From assembly GCA_025766275.1 (NCBI GenBank), contig JAFKAC010000128.1, positions 1 to 64,000 on the forward strand: DNA of 64,000 nt, given 5' to 3'. Positions 1 through 10,376 of the stretch are shown here, in pieces (position 1 is the first letter of the stretch; each line of letters opens with the position of its first letter). Both the position numbers and the translations under genes were made by a program. This stretch comes from Lactarius indigo (Eukaryota; Basidiomycota; Agaricomycetes; Russulales; Russulaceae). The notes under the pieces were generated by a model, which did no database searches, was not told the DNA's origin, and saw nothing but the letters and a program-made list of their open reading frames with translations.

Positions 1-238
1 CGACCTGTTGACTGGTTGGTAGAGCGGAATAATCTATATACAAAGGTGAGCAGACAAGCGTTACAAACTAAGACTTACCATCGCCGGCTTCCAGGTCATT
101 TATTCGGGGAGTGGCCCGAATAGCAACATCGACTACATCTGCAAGCAACCGCCTCCCATTGAGGTGTTCAGGAGCTGCCATGTCATGGTCGAGTCCGCGT
201 TTCAACTTACACACCGCACCCGAAGAGCAAGGTCGTGA
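1..238 (+). pseudogene. DUF6589 protein, C-terminal fragment
   Basis: The window opens inside a coding exon (1-45) that reads RPVDWLVERNNLYTK. An intron follows (46-94, gtgagc...ttccag), then a second exon from 95 to a TGA at 236-238. The frame is continuous across the splice. The same protein stretch lies in the DUF6589 pseudogene on the other strand: bases 1-221 are nearly identical to the reverse complement of 24502-24722. DUF6589 is a basidiomycete domain of unknown function, often found near transposons. Homology stops abruptly at about 221, after the Q-L-T-x-R-T motif, and the frame then ends in a few unrelated residues. The copy is therefore truncated at its 3' end, and its 5' part lies outside the window. 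The family assignment is from memory of its conserved motifs. Confidence 0.7.
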
Positions 239-473
239 CTCAAAGACAGAAATTGAGGTCCCATGGACCTTTGGACTATGAACGTATGAACGAACCCTCG
301 AACAACTGTCTGACACGTTTGGCAGTTACTGACCCATCACCTTCTCACGCACTATCACCGAACCAACTCCGCACTGTTATCAGCCGTGCCAGTATCTCAC
401 GTTGCCCCCTCGTCCCTCAGTCTACACCTTCCACTCTGGACTACGTCCTCATAAATCGCACCACACCCCCACT

Positions 474-1710
474 ATGTCGTACATCGAGCAAGGACTTGAC
501 CTTGAGGACGCAATGGAACAAGACTCGCTGGTAGACGCAAACCATCAGGATGCCAGGAACGATGATCCCACGCTGATGCTGTCTGATCAGGTAAATCAAT
601 TGTGTGATGACTAATTTACATATCGTTGTAATATCTAACCGACCTACTAGTACTGTTTTTTGTGTGGCAATGGTGGCGATCTATTGATGTGCGATAATTG
701 TTCGCGTGCGATCTGTTTTGGTCCCGAGTCGGAGGCCCAGTGCTTGAACATCCCTGCGGCCTCTAGCAATCAATCTATTTACAACAGTCGAGATGTGTTG
801 TTCATCTGCCCCCCGTGTCATCAGGATGGCGATCGTAAGGCAAAGAAACCCAGCCCATACTATGTACGTTCGACACTGATCTAAGGTCATAATTGGACTC
901 AGACGTTTTAAGGGCTTCTATATTTCGAGTCATGGCTGCACTCCAAATAAGACCCAGACTTGGACACCTGGGGAGCCTGCCTTTGGATCTCCAGTTAAAA
1001 TTCGTGGTAGTGCACAGGTCATTCCACGATTAAAATTCCTGAGCGATGGCGTCGCAATTTTGAATTTCCGTCTTGGAAATTTCAATCTCGATACGGCTGA
1101 TCTCGGCAAGATCTTGGGGCCGTTTGCCACCACCTTCTTTCCCAAAGGGGACACTAATACACTAATCTTCAAGGACGTGGTGTTTGATTTTGCTCAAAGT
1201 CAGCGCGGGTACAGACAAAAGACAGACAGTATCGCGAGACGTTTAAGAGATAGGTGAGTTCCTCAGGCCAGTATTGCAGCAAGCTCTCGCTTCATTCATA
1301 TCCCAGCTCAACTCTTAAGACCGTGATCATCCTTATCACGACACATACTGCAAACGACACAGGGCATCTCGCAACTTCTGCAAGCAGTCATTTTGAGATC
1401 AATGAGGTGTGTAGCTTCACTCATGCTTTTCCCATCTCATGCCTTGTAAGCAGTGGGTATTCCAAGTGATCAGGAAACCAATCTTGGATGTTATTTGCAC
1501 ACTTGACGCACACTGGTTTTTCTTTTGCTGTGGCGCACTAGTCAATGTACCCTCTTCTATGGAGAAGGTCAAATCCTTTGCCAATGTGTAGGTTTTATTC
1601 TTTTCTTTTCACTTTTCAGTTTGCACTGACTCAAGTTGGCAGTTGGAAGCCAACCAATTTATTCGCCTTTGACGCTCCCGCCTTTCACCCCATATTCGCA
1701 ACCAGCTTTT
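474..1710 (+). pseudogene. PHD-finger protein, 5' part (split by retrotransposon)
   Basis: Six exons can be read in one frame: 474-590, 651-863, 913-1253, 1307-1406, 1451-1585 and 1620-1710. All introns are short GT-AG introns of 34-60 bp. Exon 2 encodes a PHD-like zinc finger: C-x2-C-G-N-G-G-D-L-L-M-C-D-N-C near its start and a late C-x2-C-H. PHD fingers bind histone tails, so a chromatin role is likely but not shown. The rest of the protein is not recognised. Exon 6 runs straight into the LTR at 1711, and the same frame resumes after the downstream LTR at 8073. The split gene would otherwise be intact, so the insertion looks recent. The start at ATG 474 is chosen because it follows an A/C-rich leader. 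An in-frame upstream start at 402 is possible. Confidence 0.75.
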
Positions 1711-2329
1711 TGTTGATAAGTGACCCTTGCGCACTTAGCGGCTCATACGGACCGGACTTGCAGCATGGACTGCTTTAGATTAGATATACAGGACTTGTAG
1801 ATTAGATACTGTTTGATCTGTACAATCTGGACTTACCATTGCGTCATGTATGACATCATGTACTATGACATCATGTAGAACACTCCGGACACTTCATTGT
1901 ACTCAGTCCTTTGTTCTTCTTTAGTTCTTATCTTTATTGTGATGTCATCATGATATCATCTTTGTCTGGACTCTCTTTGTTCTAGTCGCCTTGTTCTCTT
2001 TTCATACACTCCTTTTGTCCTGTATGTAGAACAACGCTCCTTGTATTCTGTGACTCTACGTTACCACTCTTGTACTAGTGTCACACCTCTGTACAGTATA
2101 AGTAGTAGTGCTTGTACGCTCCTGGTCCACATCAGTTCTCTCACTGCTGTGTGCCAGGTATGTCTCCTCCTCTGTAATACCATTATCAGTTCTCTCACTG
2201 CTGTGTGCCAGACTTCACCTCTGCTTCACTCTGCTAGATTCCCTGTTGCTGCTTCCAGCCACCCAGCTTGTCTCACCACAGAACACTTTGTCCCTCTGTG
2301 AGTAAGCTATCTATGTGTGCTGTTCATCA
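1711..2329 (+). repeat. 5' LTR of copia element 1
   Basis: 619 bp, TG...CA ends. A TATA-like box (gtataagta) lies near 2097. A 27-bp direct repeat (2131-2157 and 2185-2211) ends in CTGTGTGCCAG. The first copy is followed by GTATGT, so the two copies bracket a possible 54-bp intron (2158-2211). Confidence 0.95.
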
Positions 2330-2343
2330 GGTTATGGGCCCTG
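2330..2343 (+). other. Primer binding site, initiator tRNA-Met half-molecule type
   Basis: The 14 bases directly after the 5' LTR (ggttatgggccctg) are complementary to the anticodon stem-loop of initiator tRNA-Met (CAGGGCCCATAACC, containing the CAT anticodon). Drosophila copia is known to prime from a 5' half of initiator tRNA-Met at this same internal site. The second copia element in this window carries the same 14 bases next to its LTR. Confidence 0.75.
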
Positions 2344-3111
2344 GTGCCCTAGCCACTCCACTTGGCTGGTCACTGTCTTCCTAGGAGGACACACCAGGCT
2401 AAGGTCTGTCTGGGGCCTTACCAGCCTTGCCCAAGGCAGAGAGCAGTGGGGCGCCACTTGTCTCTGCTAAGGAACCTCCTGTGTATATACTGCCCAGTAG
2501 TCCTACTTTCACCCCTACTGTTTTCCTAGCCCCTGCGCTATGCGCAAGGAGACTGGGTCTGGTAGCCCCTTAACTTCAAAATATCCAGGCGTGCATGGCC
2601 CACTAGGCTGTGTATTGTGGAGCTTAGCGCCAGCTGTCTCTGGTGCTCCACACTGGGCGCAGGATCTCCTCACCATGGGAGTGTAAAACCTGGTTCAGGC
2701 TCTGGGGGGTGTTCACCACTGTGGTGTTCTGCAACCAGATACCTGCCTTGTAGCGGCAATGGGAAAGGATTCAGTAAAGCCACTTGTGGCGATGAGGCAA
2801 CCAACAGGCCGAGAAGGCTGAGGTAGACAGCCTTGGGCTCTGAAAGCATTCCCTTCACCTTCCCCCTGACGCAAACCATTTGAGCTGTGTCCTAGACACA
2901 TCCTGGCTGGCAGCTAGCTCATGGTATGGCAAAGGGACTCTTCCAACCTGGGCCTAGCCCTTGTATCACTGGCATACTATCAGGAGGCAGGACGTGTTAG
3001 CGTTCTGGCCTTACAGAATCACAGACAGGAGTGGTACCCCCTCTATCTTTATGTCTTGCAACTATGAAGCACTGTCGCTGACTGCTCCTCGGCGACAGAT
3101 AAATCATCCCA
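2344..3111 (+). other. Untranslated leader of copia element 1
   Basis: About 770 bp lie between the primer binding site and the gag-pol start, with no convincing coding sequence; short frames here are fortuitous. It would hold packaging and dimerisation signals, but none can be recognised by eye. Confidence 0.6.
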
Positions 3112-6100
3112 ATGTCTGGTTCATCCTCTACCCCTGCTGCTGGTGCTGGTGCTCCTCCCAGCCCCACTGGTGGCTCTACAGGAGGCTCACTCCCTCCTCC
3201 TTCTGGGTCCACACCCTCCACACGTCTCTCTCAGGCCCACAGTGCCAACTTTGGCATGCCATCAGGCATCCACCTCACTCAGTTTGACGGCACTGGCTGG
3301 AACGAATGGTCTGGGACCATTGAGGCTATCCTCACGCTGCATGAGGCTGAAGATGTGTTCACCTTGGACACACCCCCATCTGGTATCACTACTGATGAGT
3401 GGGACTCAGTCCAGTGTCGTTCCAAGGCGTACCTCCGCCTCTACCTCAAACCAGATGTCTACTCCCTTGTGGCCGACAATATTGTCTATGCCACCTTCAA
3501 GGCAAAGTGGGACAAGTTGAGAGACGTGTACGCTGGTGCTTCGGGCAGCACCACCATCTTCAACCTGTGGATCCAGTTAACGCAAGCCCGCCTCGATGAC
3601 TCCGCACCCATGGCCGCTCAGCTGGCCAAGCTCAATGAGCTTAGGGTTGCCCTTTCCAACGCGCAGATGGGTGTCTCTGACGTCCAATACTGCCTCATTC
3701 TCCTCCACGCGCTGCCGCCCTCTTATGAGGTGTTGGCCTCAACTATCCTTGCCAGTGGGGCCCCCTCCGCACTCAAGCACGCTGAAATAATTGCGCGCAT
3801 AGTGTCGGAAGAAGCTCGCCGCGCCGGGCCCTCCGGCTCTTCCCTCAACAAGGTGGCCCCCGTCAAGTCGACGGGCAAGAAGGGCAAGAAGGACCATTCT
3901 GGTCTGACTTGCCACTACTGCAACAAAAAGGGTCACATCAAGCCTGACTGCAGGAAGAAAAAGAAGGATGAGGCTGACGCAAAGGAGAAGGAGAAGGCAG
4001 GCAACAAGGCCGCAAATAGTCATATTCTTGTACCTACCACCGCCTCCATTAAGGAGGTCGAAGAGCCCGCCATAGACTGGGCTTCTCAATCTATCTCTGT
4101 TGCCTTGTATGCTGCCTCGCGTGTGCGTTGGATGATGGACAGTGGTGCTACACACCACATCACCCCACATCGGTCTGACTTCAAGGACTACACCCAAACT
4201 AAAGGCACTGTACGCCTGGGTGATAAGTCCACTATAGACCAAGTGGGTGTCGGGTCTGTCGTCTTTACAACGAGCCAGGGTATCTCTATCACCCTCAGTA
4301 ATGTGCTACACCTACCACAGGTGAAGACGCGCTTCTTGTCAACGCGCGCCCTAGCACAAAAAGGTGCTGAGATTGCCTTTGATAGTGGCTCATTTAAAAT
4401 ATCTATCAACCAAAAGTGTGTGGCCAAAGGCTACCTTGAGGACAACCTTTACTGGTTGGACGCAGCCAGCGTCGGCCTCAACGCCCACACAAAATCAAGT
4501 GCTGCCACACTTGATATCTGGCATCAACGCATGGGACACATCTCCTCTGCGGCGCTGAAGGCACATGGTCCCTCTGCCACCACTGGCATGGACATAGATA
4601 GCTCTACCACGGCCCACACAGTCTGCCGTGGGTGCGAGATGGGCAAGTCCACTCGCCAACCCTTTTCTGCGTCCTCCAACAAAAGAACAACTCGTCAATT
4701 TGAGATCGTGCACAGTGACCTCGCCGGTCCTATGCAAACTCAGTCCCTGCAAGGCTCGACCTACACAGCCACCTTCATAGACGACCACACTAAGTTCACA
4801 GTGGTCCACTTCCTTAAGTCAAAGGACCAGTTTGCTAAGTCGCTGCAAATGTATTTGGCCTGGGGTGAAACCCAGTCTGGCCATAAGTTGCGCGCTCTGC
4901 ACTCTGACCGCGGTGGCGAATACATGTCGAGTGTCACGCAGGACATTCTTAAGAAGAAAGGGATAGAGCATCACCTCACGATGCCGGGTTCACCACAGTC
5001 CAACGGAAAAGCCGAGCGGTTTAACCGCACCATTATGGATAAGGCAATGTCCATGCTCCACACAGCTGGCATGTCTAAAGGCTTCTGGGAGCATGCAGTG
5101 TGCGCAGCTGTGCACATCTATAACCGCTCTCCAGTCCGTGGGCTTAAATGGCGCACTCCTTATGAGCTCTGGCACTCTGGCAAAGTGCCTGATGTTTCAC
5201 ATCTTTGCGTCTTCGGATGCAAGGGGTACATGCACGTACCCGCTGATAAGCGTCGCAAATTGGATGCGAAGGCCATTGAGGTCACGCTTATCGGGTTTGA
5301 GCCCGAATCTAAGGGCTATAAGCTCTGGGACCGCTCAACCCGCTCCGTCCGAGTGTCCAGGGATGTGACATTCGACGAGAGTAGCTTCCCGTCCCTTCAG
5401 GGTGTTGAGACACACCCCACACCTTCACCACCAGTCGTGCCTAGCACAACAGTGACTGCCGTGCCTCACCCGCCGGCGTTACCACCAATGCGAGCACCCT
5501 CCCCTGCACACTCCAGTAGTAGTGAGGAGGAGGATGTTGAAAAGCTCCTAGACCCCCCACAAGTCCAACCACGCCCCACCACTCCACCACCTGCTCTGCC
5601 AGCTCCGCCCACCACACCTAAGCGTGAGCAAGCCACTCCCACTTCACCCCCGCCACGTCCTAGTGCAACGCGCATTATGCGCCATGTCCCTCCTCCCTCA
5701 CCAGAAATGCCTGGGGGATTTGAGGATCGTGCACAGTGTAGTCAGCTGTTGCGCAAGATGGACAATGCACCAAGGCGCAGTGCCCGTGCCCCTGTCCCTA
5801 ATCCGCGTTACTTCAATGCGGACAATGCGGCATGGCGCGGTAGGCGTCTGGGGTATGCGGAGTTACTGGCTGCTGCTTTCATTGGCCGAGACCCTGCAAC
5901 TTATGCAGAGGCCATGCGGTCTGCAGCTGCAGATGAGTGGACTAAGGCGTGTCAGTATGAAATGGACGCCCTAGCTAAGAATGGGACTTGGGAGTTAGTG
6001 GATCTCCCGCCTAATCGTAAGGCAGTAAAATCCAAATGGGTCTTCAAGCTCAAAGCGGATGGCCGCTACAGAGCTCGCTTGGTGGCTAAGGGATTCACGC

Positions 6101-7434
6101 AGATCCCTGGCGTAGATTTTGATGAAACCTTCTCTCCCGTTGCACGATTTGAGTCGCTACGTTTACTTCTGGCGTTGGCCGCGCTGGAGGACTGGCACAT
6201 CCATCAGATGGATGTTAAGTCTGTTTTTCTCAATGGCGTGCTTGACGAGGAGATTTACATGGAGCAGCCACAAGGTTTCACTGTCACTGGCTCTGAGGCG
6301 AAGGTGTGTCGCCTAGTTAAGGCGATATATGGTCTCAAACAGGCCTCCCGTGCATGGAACTTGCAATTCCATGGAGTGCTCACTGCACTCGGCTTTAAGC
6401 GGACGTTTGCTGATGCTGGCATATATGTGATGCCTCAACGGGAGGGGTATGATCCACTCTTCATTATTGTCTACGTTGACGACATCACCATACTGGGTCC
6501 CTCGTTGAGTGGAATCAAGCGTTTGAAGTCAAATTTGTCTGAACGCTATGAAATGACAGATCTCGGGGAGATAGAGTCTTACCTTGGTATGCGCATTGTG
6601 CGCGACCGCTCCCTCAGACGCATTGAAATAGATCAGTCTGGCTACATCAAGGATGTCCTTGAACGCTTTGGCATGTCTGATGCCACACCACACAACACAC
6701 CCTTGCCTGCTGGTGCTGACGAGCACCTGGTTAAATATACGTCGCAGGCAACTGCCTCAGATATCTCTCACTACCAATCTCTTATTGGGAGTCTGCTTTA
6801 CGTGCAGATTGGCACTAGGCCAGATATCTCCTTCGCTGTGTCACGTTTGGCGCAGTACGCAGCAAACCCTTCACCACAACATCTGCAACTTGCGCAGTAT
6901 GTCCTGTCCTACTTAGTGGGAACTATGGATATGCGTATTGTCTATGATGGCGCCAATGGCGATGGCCTTCATGGCTACACTGATTCCAGTCTGGCTGATC
7001 AGACTGACGACCGCCACTCCACCTCTGGTTATGTGTTCCTACTAGCTAACGGTGCAATAAGCTGGTCTTCGCGCAAGCAAAAGACTGTTGCCCAAAACAC
7101 AACGGAAGCGGAATACATGGCCATGACCGATGCGGCTAACCAGGCTGCGTGGTATCAGAGCTTCCTCACGGAACTCGGGTACGAGGTCGACGACCCCATC
7201 CCACTTCATGGTGACAATAAGGGTGCCATTGACTTGGCCTTGAACCCTGTCACTGGGAGACGGTCTAAGCACATTGCCATACGGCATCATGTCATTTGGG
7301 AGTACATCGAAAAGGGGACCATCACCCTCATTAGAACTCCTACTGTAGATATGGTTGCGGACGGCTTTACAAAGTCACTGCCGCGTGTCCTGCTGCAGAA
7401 GCACAACGATGACATGGGACTTGTGTGTACTTAG
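3112..7434 (+). CDS. Copia gag-pol polyprotein, intact, 1440 aa
   Basis: The single frame encodes, in order: a UBN2-type Gag (about residues 50-240); a CCHC zinc knuckle CHYCNKKGHIKPDC (266-279) that binds RNA; an aspartic protease with motif DSG (D343); a GAG-pre-integrase zinc region (WHQRMGH, about 470); an integrase core with D536, D599 and E635, giving the canonical D,D-35-E spacing; a proline-rich linker (about 770-890); an RVT_2 reverse transcriptase with YVDD (D1123, D1124); and RNase H with TEAEYMA near 1332. Length and domain order match an autonomous copia element. There is no stop or frameshift between gag and pol, so processing relies on the protease alone. The ATG at 3112 opens a Ser/Ala/Pro-rich N-terminus and is the first in-frame start after the leader. 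Confidence 0.97.
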   Translation: MSGSSSTPAAGAGAPPSPTGGSTGGSLPPPSGSTPSTRLSQAHSANFGMPSGIHLTQFDGTGWNEWSGTIEAILTLHEAEDVFTLDTPPSGITTDEWDSVQCRSKAYLRLYLKPDVYSLVADNIVYATFKAKWDKLRDVYAGASGSTTIFNLWIQLTQARLDDSAPMAAQLAKLNELRVALSNAQMGVSDVQYCLILLHALPPSYEVLASTILASGAPSALKHAEIIARIVSEEARRAGPSGSSLNKVAPVKSTGKKGKKDHSGLTCHYCNKKGHIKPDCRKKKKDEADAKEKEKAGNKAANSHILVPTTASIKEVEEPAIDWASQSISVALYAASRVRWMMDSGATHHITPHRSDFKDYTQTKGTVRLGDKSTIDQVGVGSVVFTTSQGISITLSNVLHLPQVKTRFLSTRALAQKGAEIAFDSGSFKISINQKCVAKGYLEDNLYWLDAASVGLNAHTKSSAATLDIWHQRMGHISSAALKAHGPSATTGMDIDSSTTAHTVCRGCEMGKSTRQPFSASSNKRTTRQFEIVHSDLAGPMQTQSLQGSTYTATFIDDHTKFTVVHFLKSKDQFAKSLQMYLAWGETQSGHKLRALHSDRGGEYMSSVTQDILKKKGIEHHLTMPGSPQSNGKAERFNRTIMDKAMSMLHTAGMSKGFWEHAVCAAVHIYNRSPVRGLKWRTPYELWHSGKVPDVSHLCVFGCKGYMHVPADKRRKLDAKAIEVTLIGFEPESKGYKLWDRSTRSVRVSRDVTFDESSFPSLQGVETHPTPSPPVVPSTTVTAVPHPPALPPMRAPSPAHSSSSEEEDVEKLLDPPQVQPRPTTPPPALPAPPTTPKREQATPTSPPPRPSATRIMRHVPPPSPEMPGGFEDRAQCSQLLRKMDNAPRRSARAPVPNPRYFNADNAAWRGRRLGYAELLAAAFIGRDPATYAEAMRSAAADEWTKACQYEMDALAKNGTWELVDLPPNRKAVKSKWVFKLKADGRYRARLVAKGFTQIPGVDFDETFSPVARFESLRLLLALAALEDWHIHQMDVKSVFLNGVLDEEIYMEQPQGFTVTGSEAKVCRLVKAIYGLKQASRAWNLQFHGVLTALGFKRTFADAGIYVMPQREGYDPLFIIVYVDDITILGPSLSGIKRLKSNLSERYEMTDLGEIESYLGMRIVRDRSLRRIEIDQSGYIKDVLERFGMSDATPHNTPLPAGADEHLVKYTSQATASDISHYQSLIGSLLYVQIGTRPDISFAVSRLAQYAANPSPQHLQLAQYVLSYLVGTMDMRIVYDGANGDGLHGYTDSSLADQTDDRHSTSGYVFLLANGAISWSSRKQKTVAQNTTEAEYMAMTDAANQAAWYQSFLTELGYEVDDPIPLHGDNKGAIDLALNPVTGRRSKHIAIRHHVIWEYIEKGTITLIRTPTVDMVADGFTKSLPRVLLQKHNDDMGLVCT

Positions 7435-7440
7435 ATTGTA

Positions 7441-7453
7441 GATCACGGGGAGA
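7441..7453 (+). other. Polypurine tract before the 3' LTR
   Basis: gatcacggggaga sits immediately upstream of the 3' LTR, where plus-strand priming takes place in LTR retroelements. The purine run is short (ggggaga). Confidence 0.55.
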
Positions 7454-8072
7454 TGTTGATAAGTGACCCTTGCGCACTTAGCGGCTCATACGGACCGGAC
7501 TTGCAGCATGGACTGCTTTAGATTAGATATACAGGACTTGTAGATTAGATACTGTTTGATCTGTACAATCTGGACTTACCATTGCGTCATGTATGACATC
7601 ATGTACTATGACATCATGTAGAACACTCCGGACACTTCATTGTACTCAGTCCTTTGTTCTTCTTTAGTTCTTATCTTTATTGTGATGTCATCATGATATC
7701 ATCTTTGTCTGGACTCTCTTTGTTCTAGTCGCCTTGTTCTCTTTTCATACACTCCTTTTGTCCTGTATGTAGAACAACGCTCCTTGTATTCTGTGACTCT
7801 ACGTTACCACTCTTGTACTAGTGTCACACCTCTGTACAGTATAAGTAGTAGTGCTTGTACGCTCCTGGTCCACATCAGTTCTCTCACTGCTGTGTGCCAG
7901 GTATGTCTCCTCCTCTGTAATACCATTATCAGTTCTCTCACTGCTGTGTGCCAGACTTCACCTCTGCTTCACTCTGCTAGATTCCCTGTTGCTGCTTCCA
8001 GCCACCCAGCTTGTCTCACCACAGAACACTTTGTCCCTCTGTGAGTAAGCTATCTATGTGTGCTGTTCATCA
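7454..8072 (+). repeat. 3' LTR of copia element 1
   Basis: 619 bp, matching the 5' LTR base for base where compared, including the internal 27-bp repeat. It is followed by the target duplication ctttt and then by the resumed PHD-gene exon. Confidence 0.95.
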
Positions 8073-8493
8073 CTTTTTGCTCAATTTCTTCGAGCATACC
8101 ATTATTGGGGGCCGGAGCTTTGACAGTGTCGTTGGGCTATGCCTGAACACCTCGCAACTTTCTCGCCACGCCGGTATTATGCGCTTCTGGACATGTGACT
8201 CTGAGGTCAAAAACTGCTTGCTGAAATGGACACATTCCCGCACTCAACCATGGGGAAATCAGGTGCCATATCAGTGCCCGTCTTGTCATTGCATCCAAGC
8301 ATGGAATCAAAAGGGCAAGGGGACCTCGTCAGAGTTAGGTAGGGATATCACAATGGGGTGTTCTTACAAAGGAGTAGATGGACAATGCTCTGGACACCTC
8401 AAATTTGACAAGCCATCAGTTCCGTACAAGAGTATCAAACTGTCAGAGGGTGCCTGGGTGGCCTTTGGCCTCGAAAAATCCGATTTTCTGTAA
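8073..8493 (+). pseudogene. PHD-finger protein, 3' part
   Basis: Counting the target duplication once, the reading frame of exon 6 continues from 1710 into this segment without shift and ends at TAA 8491-8493. It encodes about 138 further residues. A cysteine/histidine cluster (YQCPSCHCIQAW, then MGC...GQCSGHL) could form a second zinc-binding site. No known domain is recognised. In its present state this part would be made only from an aberrant transcript. Together with 474-1710 it shows an otherwise intact protein of roughly 430 residues before insertion. Confidence 0.7.
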
Positions 8494-9109
8494 ATTATGA
8501 CAAAGATGCTTCTATTGTGTACGGGCTGTCGTAGATATAAAACAAAAAACACAAATGATGCGGTGGCATTGTGCTCAGGAATATCGTTACGCAGCCTCGG
8601 AATGTGGGGTCGCTCTAGAGGCAGAGACGGCAGCTCCGACGCAGATGCCGTGGGCTGATGGCGGGAACTTCCTGCTGCGTGCAGTGGGGCACCGCGGGAC
8701 TCCCACATGCCGCACCATCGTTATTCGGTAGGATGCAATCTACGCACAGCCCGCTACAGCAGCAATGAAGCAGTGGCGTCACTGCACATCACACTGTGCA
8801 GGAATGGATCTGCTTTAACGATGTGCTGGCTGTGTACACCCAGGGCCATAACCTATTGTTTCCTAAATGATCCCTCAGTACGCTTGGACGAACGAACTGA
8901 GGGGATACAATGTAAAGTACGAGCTAATTACACGAGCATTATTTATGGATCTTTTAACGCAAACATGTGCCAGTCAAAAACAAAAAACACATTGAGATTC
9001 TGTCCTTCCGCGGTCCGCTCTATGGTATGTCACTCCCCCTCAGCGTGCACTTGGGTGCAATGCTGCCACCTAGTCATCAACGCTGGCAACTCCCATGAAG
9101 CCACGTAGG
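8494..9109 (+). other. Intergenic stretch, no recognised gene
   Basis: About 600 bp between the PHD gene stop and the copia remnant. One 133-codon frame (8707-9108) is open but rich in Cys, Ser and Arg, with no recognisable motif, and is probably not a gene. Confidence 0.5.
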
Positions 9110-10330
9110 CTCGCGAAGCGCCTTCGTGAGCACGTCCGCTATATTGTCCGCGGGACCAATTTAGGTCACACCCCATTATCGACGCATACTCGTAATCAGT
9201 GGTACCAAACGTCGAGATGTTTACACGATCATGAAAAGCTTGATCTCCACTGAGGATTACTGCGGCTAAGTTGCCGCAATGTAGCGGGGCTTGTGGCCAA
9301 GCTCAGTCAAGAGATTTCATATCCATACGAGTTCTCTGCTTGCCCCAGAAACAGCGGCGTATTCCGCCGTGCAAGTAGACGTAGCACCAGTCTTCTGTTT
9401 CTTCGATGACCACGAGACTATTCCCGAACCGAGTGAGAAGCAGTAGCCGCCGACGGATCGCCGACCTTGCAGGCCTGGGTCATTGGCGTTGTCAGAATCG
9501 CTGTAGCCCAGCAAGTTCGGAGTTGTATCGGTGCCGCCAAGACGCAATGCCCATTTCCAGGTTCTTTCTAGGGACCACACGACGCGTATTGCTGCCCGTC
9601 CAGTGATTTTTGCGATAGCAGTTGAGGAACCGAGATAATTTACTGACGGCAAAGGCGATGTCTGGGCGCGAGCCGCTTGCGATGTACATCAGCGATCCCA
9701 CCAGTGATCTGTACGGGAGTTGATCCAAGCGTTCTTACTCCCACTCGTCTAATGGCGTCTGAGGGTCCGGCGGTAGTAGTTGCCAGTGGGCGCCATGAGT
9801 CATCGGCGTCGAGGCAGGCCTTGCGTCTGTCCGGTGATAGGTCGCAATATCTTGTCGATAAGTGCAGTTTGACTCAGGTAGATGGTTCGGTTAGCCCTGT
9901 CTCGTCGGAGAGCGATACCAACGACGAGTTTTGCCTCCCCCAGCGTGGTGATCAGATAGGCTGATTCCAGCTGACTACAAAATAAGGCGACCTCAGCGTA
10001 AACTAAGTTAGACGAGACCACGAGCATGTCGCCCACGTGCACTGCCACTATGGACGTCTCGGTAGTAGTAACGCGTGTATAAATGCACCAATCGCACTCC
10101 GCCCATTTGAAGCCCACGAGAGAAAGGAGGCGTGTAGGGTTTTGTTACAAATCCGGGACGACTGACGCATGCCATATAGACCCCGCTTGAGCTTCCAGAT
10201 GTGACTTTCTTTACCGGCGGCAGCGGCGAAACCAGGCAGCTGTTCCATGGATTGAACCTTGTCTGGTTGGTCGTGCTCTAATGGCCCGGCGGCGGTACAG
10301 GATGTGACGGCGGGATGTGACCCCACACGT
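9110..10330 (-). pseudogene. Degenerate copia pol (RT and RNase H) remnant
   Basis: On the minus strand, broken frames read from 10326 down to about 9110 give pieces of an RVT_2 reverse transcriptase and RNase H in the right order: KLKRGLYGMRQSSR (10.2 kb); a YVDD-box relative degraded to VHVGDML (10.0 kb); LPYRSLVGSLMYIASGSRPDIAF (9.7 kb); the RNase H segment YSDSDNAND...SWSSKKQKT...TAEY (9.4 kb); and a C-terminal tail near 9.2 kb. Several frameshifts separate them and YVDD is destroyed. No LTRs, gag or integrase are seen nearby, so this is an old 5'-truncated copy of a different copia lineage from the two intact ones. Confidence 0.85.
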
Positions 10331-10376
10331 CACTTCCTGGCTGTTTCATAGTGCGACTACCCACGTCATTTCCCAA

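Larger units (their letters stand above)
1711..8072 (+). mobile_element. Ty1/copia LTR retrotransposon, full length
   Basis: A complete element of 6362 bp has two 619-bp LTRs (1711-2329 and 7454-8072) that begin TGTTGA and end TCATCA. It also has a primer binding site next to the 5' LTR, an untranslated leader, one uninterrupted gag-pol frame (3112-7434), and a purine-rich stretch just before the 3' LTR. It is flanked by a 5-bp target duplication, ctttt, at 1706-1710 and 8073-8077. The LTRs look identical where compared, so the insertion is young and may be competent. It sits in the coding sequence of the PHD-finger gene, in the same orientation as that gene. The order integrase before reverse transcriptase places it in Ty1/copia (Pseudoviridae-like), not gypsy. 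Confidence 0.97.

Noticed and set aside
2041..2301. 86-codon frame inside the LTR, present identically in both LTRs
   Set aside because: Occurs twice only because the LTR is duplicated. It spans the internal repeat and has no coding signature.
8707..9108. 133-codon plus-strand frame
   Set aside because: No domain, unusual Cys/Ser content, and it lies beside decayed copia sequence; likely fortuitous.
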